Shown here: positions 1 to 5,447 of the stretch, piece after piece
Position numbering within the stretch: the stretch's first letter is position 1
Layout: each line of letters begins with the position of its first letter
Source: Desulfuromonadales bacterium
Lineage (GTDB): Bacteria > Desulfobacterota > Desulfuromonadia > Desulfuromonadales > JACZKF01
Direction of reading: 5' to 3'
Length of the DNA stretch: 6,412 nt
Assembly: GCA_014860175.1 (NCBI GenBank)
Contig: JACZKF010000358.1
Coordinates: 1 to 6,412, forward strand
Made by a program: the position numbers and the translations under genes
Notes under the pieces: generated by a model
What the model was told of the DNA's origin: nothing
Databases searched by the model: none
The model's input: the letters and a program-made list of their open reading frames with translations, nothing else

Positions 1-33
1 TCTCTGGAGCGCGGGGGGCCGATACCGTCAGGA

Positions 34-555
34 TCAGAGCAGCTTCTGCACCGCCGCCATGGCCGCATCATAGTCCGGCTCGGCGGTCACTTCCGGGACG
101 ATCTGCTGGTAGACGACTTTGCCGTGGCGGTCGATGACGAAGACCGAGCGGGCCAGAAGCATCAGTTCCTTAATCAGGATACCGTAATTCTGGCCGAAGG
201 AGCGCTCCTGGTAGTCGGAGAGGGTCTGCACCCGCTCGATGCCGGCGTTGCCGCACCAGCGCTTCTGGGCGAAGGGGAGATCCATGCTGATGGTGTAGAT
301 GACCACGCTCTCCGGCAGTTGGGCCGCCTTCTCGTTGAACTTGCGGGTCATGGTGTCGCAGACCCCGGTGTCGAGGGAAGGGACGGCGGTGATCAGGCGG
401 ATCTTGCCGGCTGAACTCTGCAGCGTCACCGGATTGAGGCCGGTATCGACGACGCGAAATTCGGGGGCCTGGCCATCGGCGAGGATGTCGTCCCCGAGCA
501 GAGTAACCGGATTTCCTTTGAATGTAACCGCCCCGGCCTTTTCCCTGGTTTTCAT
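34..555 (-). CDS. tpx: Thiol peroxidase (atypical 2-Cys peroxiredoxin, Tpx)
   Basis: Tpx enzymes reduce hydrogen peroxide and alkyl hydroperoxides using thioredoxin as electron donor. The 173-residue product matches the usual family length of about 165-170. The peroxidatic site is the PSLDTGVC segment, with Thr63 and Cys66. The resolving cysteine is Cys101 in the FAQKRWCG segment, a spacing typical of Tpx, where the two form an intramolecular disulfide. Arg136 in LARSVFVID fits the conserved active-site arginine. No signal peptide is seen, so it is probably cytoplasmic, although some Tpx proteins are periplasmic. The open frame runs much further upstream, but the ATG at 555 is chosen because AAGGAGG lies 6 bases before it and the product then begins like known Tpx proteins. 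It appears monocistronic, with its own promoter and a Fur/PerR-like operator. The 33 bases after its stop contain no complete terminator. Confidence 0.95.
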   Translation of the reverse strand: MKTREKAGAVTFKGNPVTLLGDDILADGQAPEFRVVDTGLNPVTLQSSAGKIRLITAVPSLDTGVCDTMTRKFNEKAAQLPESVVIYTISMDLPFAQKRWCGNAGIERVQTLSDYQERSFGQNYGILIKELMLLARSVFVIDRHGKVVYQQIVPEVTAEPDYDAAMAAVQKLL

Positions 556-561
556 GCAATG

Positions 562-568
562 CCTCCTT
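562..568 (-). promoter_or_regulatory. Ribosome binding site of tpx
   Basis: AAGGAGG on the minus strand lies 6 bases before the ATG at 555. It fixes the start of tpx and rules out the much longer upstream extension of the same open frame, which would run antisense-free through the neighbouring cytochrome gene. Confidence 0.85.
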
Positions 569-573
569 GAGTC

Positions 574-592
574 AGAAATGATAATCATTGTG
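574..592. promoter_or_regulatory. Fur/PerR-like operator in front of tpx
   Basis: The core ATGATAATCAT (578-588) is a perfect 5-1-5 palindrome. Against the classical 19-base Fur box (GATAATGATAATCATTATC) the site matches 14 positions, including the whole central 11. It matches 8 of 14 arm positions of the PerR-type box. It lies just downstream of the predicted -10 of tpx, covering roughly +1 to +20, where a bound repressor would block initiation. Which Fur-superfamily regulator binds cannot be decided from sequence. Fur is the better match, while PerR would suit a peroxidase gene biologically. Confidence 0.6.
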
Positions 593-599
593 GTCATCA

Positions 600-627
600 A
601 TTCTAACTGCTGTCCCCTTTCCGTCAA
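600..627 (-). promoter_or_regulatory. Sigma70-like promoter of tpx
   Basis: Read on the minus strand, a -35 TTGACG (627-622) and a -10 TAGAAT (605-600) are separated by 16 bases, and each box matches consensus at 5 of 6 positions. Transcription would start near 593, giving a leader of about 38 bases. The promoter sits just past the terminator of the upstream cytochrome operon, so tpx should be an independent transcription unit. Confidence 0.7.
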
Positions 628-638
628 GGAGGCGCCGC

Positions 639-666
639 AAAAAGAAGGGGAGCCTGGCGGCTCCCC
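639..666 (-). terminator. Intrinsic terminator of the barrel-cytochrome operon
   Basis: On the minus strand, GGGGAGCC, a 4-base loop and GGCTCCCC form a perfect 8-bp GC-rich stem, followed directly by TTCTTTTT. The stem begins 26 bases after the stop codon of the octaheme cytochrome and lies upstream of the tpx -35 box, so it closes the three-gene operon. Confidence 0.9.
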
Positions 667-692
667 GGAAGCTGACGGTTGGGTTTGTCTAT

Positions 693-1523
693 TTAGGGGG
701 GGAAGCCGCCCGGATGACAGAGCAGGCACGACGGCGAGGCGGCCAGCGACGTGGGGGCGCCGGGGGCGACCTGGTGGCAGAGGGCACAGCTCTGGGCGAT
801 GACCGACGGGGTTCGCGTCCGATCGATGTTGGCATGGTGGGCGAAATAGCCCGGCGCCCGGTCCGTCGGACTTACCGGCTGACCGGCCAGCTGCAGCCAG
901 TTGGCCGGATGAGCCATGGCGCTCGGGTGACAGAACGACAGGGAACAGTTCCCCACCGGCAGCCCGAGGATGGCCGGATCGGCGACGAAACCGCCATCGA
1001 AGGAGAAGGGGGGACGGCCATGGCAGTTGCGGCAGAAGAACTGTTCGTTGCGGGCGACAGGCCCATGCAGGACCGGGTTCTGGAAACCGCTCGGGTGCGG
1101 GGCCATGGCGATCTGCGGGTGACACCCCCCCTGGAAGCAGGTCGGGCCGGTAAGCCCCCCCTCGAGAACCTCACCATGGCAGGCGCCGTTGGCGCAGGTG
1201 GTCCAGCTCCAATCCCGGGGAAAGTCGCCATGATCGAGAATGACGTTGTCCCAGGAGGCGGGATGGATGCGGAAGCCACCGGGCTCCGGCAACAGTTCGA
1301 AGTGACAGGCAAAACAGCTGACCGCCCGACCGGCCCCCTCGAAGTTGAGCCCATGACAGCTGCGACAGTCGGGCAGGCGCTGACGCGCCTCTTCGGCGTG
1401 GGCCCGCACCCAGCCGGGAGGGTGCGCCTCATCGAGATCGGGCGCCCGGCTGTCGCTGTCGGCGCAGCCACCGAGCAGCAGACCCGGCAGCAGCAGGCAA
1501 AGCAGAAGCGGTAAACGGGTCAT
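693..1523 (-). CDS. Octaheme c-type cytochrome lipoprotein with mixed CXXCH and CX4CH sites
   Basis: A 276-residue exported electron-transfer protein. The N-terminus has a hydrophobic segment (residues 4-19) ending in an LGGC lipobox with Cys20, so it is probably a lipoprotein. Eight heme-attachment motifs are seen. Five are CXXCH, at 53-57, 70-74, 164-168, 246-250 and 266-270. Three are CX4CH, at 110-116, 129-135 and 193-199. Mixed CXXXXCH/CXXCH sites are known from Geobacter multiheme cytochromes and from cytochrome c3. Many further histidines could act as distal heme ligands. The ATG at 1523 follows a purine-rich AGGGAGAG and immediately begins the signal sequence. It is last in the operon, 25 bases after the pentaheme gene and just before a strong terminator. 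An outer-surface location as terminal cytochrome of a conduit is inferred. A periplasmic-facing lipoprotein is equally possible. I do not recognise a named orthologue. Confidence 0.9.
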   Translation of the reverse strand: MTRLPLLLCLLLPGLLLGGCADSDSRAPDLDEAHPPGWVRAHAEEARQRLPDCRSCHGLNFEGAGRAVSCFACHFELLPEPGGFRIHPASWDNVILDHGDFPRDWSWTTCANGACHGEVLEGGLTGPTCFQGGCHPQIAMAPHPSGFQNPVLHGPVARNEQFFCRNCHGRPPFSFDGGFVADPAILGLPVGNCSLSFCHPSAMAHPANWLQLAGQPVSPTDRAPGYFAHHANIDRTRTPSVIAQSCALCHQVAPGAPTSLAASPSCLLCHPGGFPP

Positions 1524-1548
1524 GGCAGTCTCTCCCTATCGACCGGGG

Positions 1549-2016
1549 TCAGGGATGGCACGGAGCGCAGGAGCGGGATGTTTTCGGGTTGCCGTGGCAA
1601 CGGAAGCAGGACATCGGGTCGATCCGGCCGTCGATGCGGTGCCGGGTCAGGTAATCGCCCCGATGCGGCATCCGCCGGTAGGTTTCGGTCTTGTGCCGGT
1701 CGGAAGGCTTGAGTTCCACCCGGGTGGCGTGACAGTCGTTGCAGAAGCTGGTGGCGTGACACATCCGGCAGACCTGTTCCCCCTGGTGGGCGGCCACCGT
1801 GTGGTTATCCATGAAGAAGGTGGAGTGATCGAAGCGCTCGTAGGGGAGCTGCTCATCGCGCGCCGGATGACATTCGGTGCAGGTCGGGCGCCCCGGGCCG
1901 AGCTCTTCCGGATGCTGGGCCGGCGCCCGCCAGACCCCCTGCATGGTGGCGCAGGCGGCCAGAAGCAGCAGGGCCAGCAGGACGATCGGCATCAGCGGCA
2001 GGGATCGATTGGCCAT
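1549..2016 (-). CDS. Small pentaheme c-type cytochrome lipoprotein
   Basis: A 155-residue protein with a hydrophobic signal (about residues 6-20) and a canonical LAAC lipobox at Cys22, so it is predicted to be a lipid-anchored periplasmic or outer-membrane cytochrome. Five CXXCH heme sites occur at 46-50, 83-87, 92-96, 137-141 and 150-154. Spare histidines at 35, 64, 72, 77, 108, 118 and 126 could supply distal ligands for bis-His hemes. Five hemes in about 134 mature residues is dense packing, as expected of an electron wire. The start at 2016 is chosen over an upstream in-frame ATG because AAGGAG lies 7 bases before it and the signal peptide begins there. It follows the barrel gene by 28 bases and precedes the octaheme gene by 25, so the three are almost certainly co-transcribed. 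The likely role is passing electrons to or through the barrel, which is an inference. Confidence 0.9.
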   Translation of the reverse strand: MANRSLPLMPIVLLALLLLAACATMQGVWRAPAQHPEELGPGRPTCTECHPARDEQLPYERFDHSTFFMDNHTVAAHQGEQVCRMCHATSFCNDCHATRVELKPSDRHKTETYRRMPHRGDYLTRHRIDGRIDPMSCFRCHGNPKTSRSCAPCHP

Positions 2017-2023
2017 CACGGAT

Positions 2024-2029
2024 CTCCTT
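2024..2029 (-). promoter_or_regulatory. Ribosome binding site of the pentaheme cytochrome
   Basis: AAGGAG lies 7 bases before the ATG at 2016. It selects this start over the in-frame ATG at 2094, which would overlap the end of the barrel gene and put 26 residues of non-signal sequence in front of the signal peptide. Confidence 0.75.
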
Positions 2030-2044
2030 GAGCAAGAAGGGACT

Positions 2045-3346
2045 TCAGCGCGAGAAGACATAGGTGGCCAGCAGCCACCCGCGCAAGTCGTCATCGAAAT
2101 AGGGGTCGGAACTGTAGTCGGCGGCGACCTTCAGCTCCAGCCGATCCTGCAGCAGCCGGGTCCCCCCCCCGAGGGTCAGGAAAAACGAGTCGTCATCGCC
2201 GTGGATCGTCTCGTCATACCAGACGTAGACCAGGTCGGCGGTGGCAAAGTCAAGTAGCGGGGTCTGCGGCAGGTCCCAGTAGACAAAGAGCCGGCTGAGC
2301 AGATACTCGTTCTCGGCGCTGTCGCCATTCATCCAGCCGAGTTCCCCCCCGGCCTGGCTCCGCCCCTCTTCGGCGCTCCAGGTGAGCAGGGCGGAGAGGA
2401 ACTGCGCCGTGTTGTCGCGCTCGTCATAATCGTAGTGTTTCGCTTTCAGCCCCCATTCCCAGACTTCGCTCTGCAGCCAGAGCAGGTCGGTGCCGAAGAC
2501 GTTGACGGTTTCGCCGGTGCCGGCGAGGAACCGGAAGGGGCGGCCGGTATTGGCGCCGGTGGCGAAGTAGTCGTCGTAGTCGAAACGCTGGAAGAAGGGG
2601 CGAAGCTGCAGCCGGTCGAAGGCGAGGCGCAGTTCGTAGTAGTCCTCGGCCCAGCCGCTGCTCTCCAGGTTGTAGGTGGAATAGCCGAAGAAGCTGATGC
2701 CGGCGGGGAGCAGCAGGGAAAAGTCGAGGCCGAGGAGCTCTTCAGCCTGGCGGCTGTCGTTGTCGACATTCTTGTAGGAGAGGCCGACTTCGTACAGACC
2801 GCGCCGGTGGTGGGTGAAGCGGCCGCCGTAAATGCTGTCGCCGCTGCGGCCGTCGGTGGCGTCGAGCCCCACCGGCCACCCACCATAGGCGCAGAGGCTG
2901 AACCAGGGAGAAAGACCGGCGTCGAGCCGCAGCCCATCGATGCTCTCTCGCGCCACCCCCTCGAAGACATACTGGCGTCCCAACCGGGCGGTTAGCGGGA
3001 CCTCCGGACTGACGTATTCGAGATAACCGTAGAGGAGCTCGCCGGCGGTGTCATCGCCGCCGGCAAAGGTCCGCTCGAAGTGGTCGCTGCCGGCCAGCTC
3101 GACCCGCCCCCAGCCGTACAGATGAAAGGTCAGTGGCGGCTCCCCCGGGGTGCCGACATCGGCCTGCAGATACTGGTAGAGGGGGAGGACCAGATCCTCA
3201 TCGCCGCCGACATTGGTTTCGAAGCCACGCAGCAGGGTGTCGGAGACCAGGCGGTACTCGGCGGCGCCGGCCAGGGCCGGCCCGGCGAGAAGGAGAAAAA
3301 AACAGAGCCAGCATGCTTGAGGGGGAAACGAAGGCCATCGTCCCAT
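2045..3346 (-). CDS. Outer-membrane beta-barrel protein of a putative porin-cytochrome cluster
   Basis: A 433-residue exported protein. A hydrophobic signal peptide (about residues 11-26) ends in PALA, with likely cleavage after Ala26. The mature part is rich in aromatic and glycine residues, with alternating polar/hydrophobic stretches and Asp/Gly-rich turns. Examples are the segments near 72-85, 103-128, 171-192, 235-256, 283-306 and 370-432. This is the pattern of a beta-barrel, probably 16 or more strands. No heme motif is present. The C-terminus ends in FSR rather than a terminal aromatic, with Tyr429 and Phe431 close to the end. The ATG at 3346 is chosen because AGGAGG lies 5 bases upstream and the signal peptide starts there. 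The same frame opens at 3433, but those extra 29 residues do not resemble a signal. It is first gene of the operon with two multiheme cytochromes, suggesting a sheath for transmembrane electron transfer. A plain porin is the alternative. A run of nine G on the coding strand (2162-2170) encodes Gly-Gly-Gly. Confidence 0.85.
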   Translation of the reverse strand: MGRWPSFPPQACWLCFFLLLAGPALAGAAEYRLVSDTLLRGFETNVGGDEDLVLPLYQYLQADVGTPGEPPLTFHLYGWGRVELAGSDHFERTFAGGDDTAGELLYGYLEYVSPEVPLTARLGRQYVFEGVARESIDGLRLDAGLSPWFSLCAYGGWPVGLDATDGRSGDSIYGGRFTHHRRGLYEVGLSYKNVDNDSRQAEELLGLDFSLLLPAGISFFGYSTYNLESSGWAEDYYELRLAFDRLQLRPFFQRFDYDDYFATGANTGRPFRFLAGTGETVNVFGTDLLWLQSEVWEWGLKAKHYDYDERDNTAQFLSALLTWSAEEGRSQAGGELGWMNGDSAENEYLLSRLFVYWDLPQTPLLDFATADLVYVWYDETIHGDDDSFFLTLGGGTRLLQDRLELKVAADYSSDPYFDDDLRGWLLATYVFSR

Positions 3347-3351
3347 GTAGT

Positions 3352-3357
3352 CCTCCT
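3352..3357 (-). promoter_or_regulatory. Ribosome binding site of the barrel gene
   Basis: AGGAGG lies 5 bases before the ATG at 3346. It supports the 433-residue product that starts directly with a signal peptide, instead of the longer frame opening at 3433. Confidence 0.8.
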
Positions 3358-3426
3358 GGAGAAGGCGATAACAAAAGCCGGCACTCCCGATCGACGAACA
3401 GGGCGGCACCCGCCACAAGCGCTGGG

Positions 3427-3450
3427 TGTTCACAGGAAAAATGTGTAACA
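3427..3450. promoter_or_regulatory. Inverted repeat upstream of the barrel-cytochrome operon
   Basis: TGTTCACA (3427-3434) and TGTGTAACA (3442-3450) are inverted repeats with one bulged base, separated by GGAAAAA. They lie about 80-100 bases before the operon's first start codon, in the AT-richest part of the 143-base intergenic region, which also holds the 8-base palindrome CTAATTAG at 3452-3459. The position suits an operator or an activator site. The geometry is not a clean CRP (TGTGA-N6-TCACA) or FNR (TTGAT-N4-ATCAA) site. No convincing -35/-10 pair was found here, so the operon promoter is unassigned. It could be activator-dependent or use another sigma factor. Confidence 0.35.
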
Positions 3451-3489
3451 GCTAATTAGTGATATACAAGATTTGGGAGGGAAAAAACT

Positions 3490-5211
3490 TCAGCCGCAGA
3501 CGCCGCAGCGGCGGCAGTCCTGGGCACAGCGGGGGGTGAGACGCCCTTCCAGCGCCCGCCGGTATTCGCTTCGCAGGTAGGAGCGGGAGACGCCGCTGTC
3601 GAGGATCTCCCAGGGGAGGATCTCGGTCTCGCCCCGTTCGCGGGTCACATAAAAGTCGGGGTCGAGGCCGGCCTGGCGGCAGGCGGCGTTAAGGTTGCTG
3701 CCGCCGGCGAGCAGGGGGAGGAGGCGGCCGACCCGCCGGTCGCCCCGGGAGAGCAAAGCCTGCAGGATGGCGCTGCGGGACGGCTCGACCAGCAAGGTGG
3801 TGTTGCCTAGCCGCCCCACGGCGGCGCGCAGGCGACGCACCTTGGGGGCCAGGCTTTTGTCCGCTTCCATGCCGGCCCACTGCAGCGGGGTAAAGGGTTT
3901 GGGGATGAAGGGGTTGACCGAGAGGGTGAGGGCTCCCACCCGCCCGAACTTCTTCTGCGCCGCCACCCAGACCTGGCGCAGCCGGCCGGTGAGGGCGAGC
4001 AGCTCCTCGATGTCGGCCATCTCTTCCGTCGGCAGGCCGATCAGAAAATAGAGTTTGAGGTTGGGGATCCCCTCATCGGCCAGCAGTCGGGCCGCCTCGA
4101 TGATCTGCTCTTCGTCCAGCCCTTTGTTGATCAGGTCGCGCAGCCGCTGGCTGCCGGCTTCGGGGGCGAGGGAGACGGTTTTGTGCCCGGAAGCTTTGAG
4201 CACCTGTACTTCGGCGCGGCCCAGGGCATCGAGGCGCAAACTGGCGACGGAGACTTTTCCCCCCTGGGCAAGGATGTCGTCGGCCAGCTCGCCATAGTGC
4301 GGGTAATCGGCCACCGCCGCCCCGACCAGGCCGATCTTCTCCCGCCGGCAGAGCCCATCGGCTACCTGCCCTTTGAGGTTCTCCAGGCTGCGCTCCCGCG
4401 GCGGCAGGTAGAGAAAGCCGGCGGCACAGAACCGGCACCCTCGCGAGCAGCCGCGGGAGACTTCGATCAGGGCCATGTCGGCGAACTCGGTCTCTTCGGT
4501 GAGGATGAAAGAGCGGCTGTCGGCGGCATCGAGATCGGTCAGCCACTGGCGGCTCACCCGCGGCGGCGCCCCGGCCTCCGCCCGGAAGCCGGCGATGGTC
4601 CCGTCCGCCCGGTAATCGACCTGGTACAGGGAAGGGACATAGACCCCGGGGAGGGTGGCGCAGCGGCGCAGCAGCTCACCCCGCGGCAGCTCCGCCGCCA
4701 GCGCCGGCAGCAGCGCCGGCAAGATCGCTTCGGCCTCGCCGATGGCGAACAGATCGATGATCTCGGCCAGCGGCTCCGGGTTGAGAAAGGTGCAGACGCC
4801 GCCGGCCAGCAACGGCGGGAACTGCTCGCCGCGCTCGGCCGCCAGCAGGGGGATGCGAGCCAGGTCGCAGATGACCGGCAGATGCAGGTAGTCGTTTTCA
4901 AAGGAGATGGAGAAGGCGATCAGATCGAAATCGGTCAGCGGCCTTCCCGACTCGAGGGAAAACAGGGGGAAACCGGTCTTGCGATGCTCGGCCAGATCGT
5001 CCGGGTCGGGGAGGAAGAACCGCTCGCACAGGGCGTCGGGGCGGGCATTGATCAGCTGGTAGACGGAGAGAAAACCGAGATTGCTCATCGCCTGGTGATA
5101 GGTATTCGGATAGATCAGGGCGACCGCCAGCCGCCCCCCCCAAGGGTTGGCACGGCAGCCGCTCTCGGCCGCCAGACGCCGCCGGGCTTTTTCGAGCAAG
5201 CGATGGGACAC
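3490..5211 (-). CDS. Radical SAM protein with N-terminal B12-binding-like region, function unknown
   Basis: A 573-residue, probably cytoplasmic iron-sulfur enzyme. The radical SAM cluster motif CX3CX2C is Cys255, Cys259 and Cys262 in GCSRGCRFC, which binds a 4Fe-4S cluster that cleaves S-adenosylmethionine. Residues about 25-175 look like the Rossmann-type, cobalamin-binding-like domain that often precedes such cores. Landmarks are ALIYPNTYHQAMSNLGF and LAGGVCTFLNPEPLAE, but no clear DXHXXG cobalamin motif is seen. Later core landmarks are PEAGSQRLRDLINKG (350-364) and GLPTEE (393-398). The C-terminus carries a second cysteine cluster, CX3CX2CX2C, at 562-572. It resembles the uncharacterised TIGR03960-type radical SAM family, but no DUF2344-like extension follows. 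The start is GTG at 5211. A stop codon lies two codons upstream in frame, no Shine-Dalgarno is visible, and TTG at 5199 is the only near alternative. The substrate is unknown. Confidence 0.88.
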   Translation of the reverse strand: MSHRLLEKARRRLAAESGCRANPWGGRLAVALIYPNTYHQAMSNLGFLSVYQLINARPDALCERFFLPDPDDLAEHRKTGFPLFSLESGRPLTDFDLIAFSISFENDYLHLPVICDLARIPLLAAERGEQFPPLLAGGVCTFLNPEPLAEIIDLFAIGEAEAILPALLPALAAELPRGELLRRCATLPGVYVPSLYQVDYRADGTIAGFRAEAGAPPRVSRQWLTDLDAADSRSFILTEETEFADMALIEVSRGCSRGCRFCAAGFLYLPPRERSLENLKGQVADGLCRREKIGLVGAAVADYPHYGELADDILAQGGKVSVASLRLDALGRAEVQVLKASGHKTVSLAPEAGSQRLRDLINKGLDEEQIIEAARLLADEGIPNLKLYFLIGLPTEEMADIEELLALTGRLRQVWVAAQKKFGRVGALTLSVNPFIPKPFTPLQWAGMEADKSLAPKVRRLRAAVGRLGNTTLLVEPSRSAILQALLSRGDRRVGRLLPLLAGGSNLNAACRQAGLDPDFYVTRERGETEILPWEILDSGVSRSYLRSEYRRALEGRLTPRCAQDCRRCGVCG

Positions 5212-5224
5212 AGCTTAGTCTTTC

Positions 5225-5260
5225 ATAGGTCTAATTGGCCTTATAGGTCCCATTGGACCT
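5225..5260. repeat. Array of four imperfect 9-bp repeats, also forming an inverted repeat
   Basis: Four consecutive 9-base units read ATAGGTCTA, ATTGGCCTT, ATAGGTCCC and ATTGGACCT, with consensus AT(A/T)GG(N)C followed by two variable bases. Alternate units are more alike, giving an 18-base period. The ends also pair: TCATAGGTC (5223-5231) is the exact inverse of GACCTATGA (5256-5264), so a transcript could fold into a hairpin. The array starts 13 bases upstream of the GTG of the radical SAM gene, within its presumed leader. It is not a CRISPR array, because there are no spacers. Confidence 0.75.
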
Positions 5261-5272
5261 ATGAGAAAACCG

Positions 5273-5302
5273 ATTCTAGCACCAACCGACCTGCCTTGTA
5301 AA
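5273..5302 (-). promoter_or_regulatory. Candidate promoter of the radical SAM gene
   Basis: On the minus strand, TTTACA (5302-5297, 5 of 6 matches) and TAGAAT (5278-5273, 5 of 6 matches) are 18 bases apart. The -35 box is embedded in the T-tract of the ftsZ terminator. Transcription would begin near 5266, giving a leader of about 55 bases that contains the whole 9-bp repeat array. Read-through from ftsZ is the alternative source of transcript. Confidence 0.45.
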
Positions 5303-5327
5303 AAAGGCCGTCTCCAACGAGACGGCC
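5300..5327 (-). terminator. Intrinsic terminator downstream of ftsZ
   Basis: On the minus strand, GGCCGTCTC, a GTTG loop and GAGACGGCC form a perfect 9-bp stem followed by six T. It lies about 120 bases after the ftsZ stop codon. The intervening 5328-5447 shows no coding or structured element that I can support, and appears to be the 3' untranslated region of ftsZ. Confidence 0.92.
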
Positions 5328-5447
5328 CCTGGGTTGGGAGGAAACAAAGTTGCGGGTACGCCACCGGTCCCGACGCCGGGCGGAGTTCAGGCGCGGGAAG
5401 GCCGGCCGTGTTGAGCGGACGGCAAAAAGCGGCGTTCCTGTCTGGCT

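Noticed and set aside
556..1125. Upstream extension of the tpx frame to a 363-residue protein
   Set aside because: The added sequence is the out-of-frame shadow of the cytochrome gene. It crosses a strong terminator and a promoter, and a good ribosome binding site marks the start at 555.
588..1514. Plus-strand open frame of 308 codons opposite the octaheme cytochrome
   Set aside because: Its low-complexity Gly/Ala/Arg-rich composition is typical of GC-rich shadows, while the opposite strand has eight heme motifs and a signal peptide.
3427..3450. Reading the inverted repeat as a CRP or FNR site
   Set aside because: The arm sequence and the spacing do not fit either consensus without a bulge, so it is listed only as an unassigned inverted repeat.
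3482..3515. Possible intrinsic terminator at the end of the radical SAM gene
   Set aside because: A run of six T follows the stop codon on the minus strand, but the GC-rich inverted repeats before it are only about 5 bp and either widely looped or too far from the T run. Not strong enough to list.
5215..5226. Three-codon ATG frame as a leader peptide of the radical SAM gene
   Set aside because: It is too short, has no ribosome binding site, and lies within the repeat array. It is noted only within the finding on that array.
5225..5260. Short repeats as a CRISPR array
   Set aside because: The units are 9 bases, imperfect and directly adjacent with no spacers, and no cas genes are present.
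4183..5301. Long plus-strand open frame of 372 codons opposite the radical SAM gene
   Set aside because: It is the antisense shadow of a clear conserved gene in GC-rich DNA. It has no recognisable domain and no ribosome binding site supporting it.
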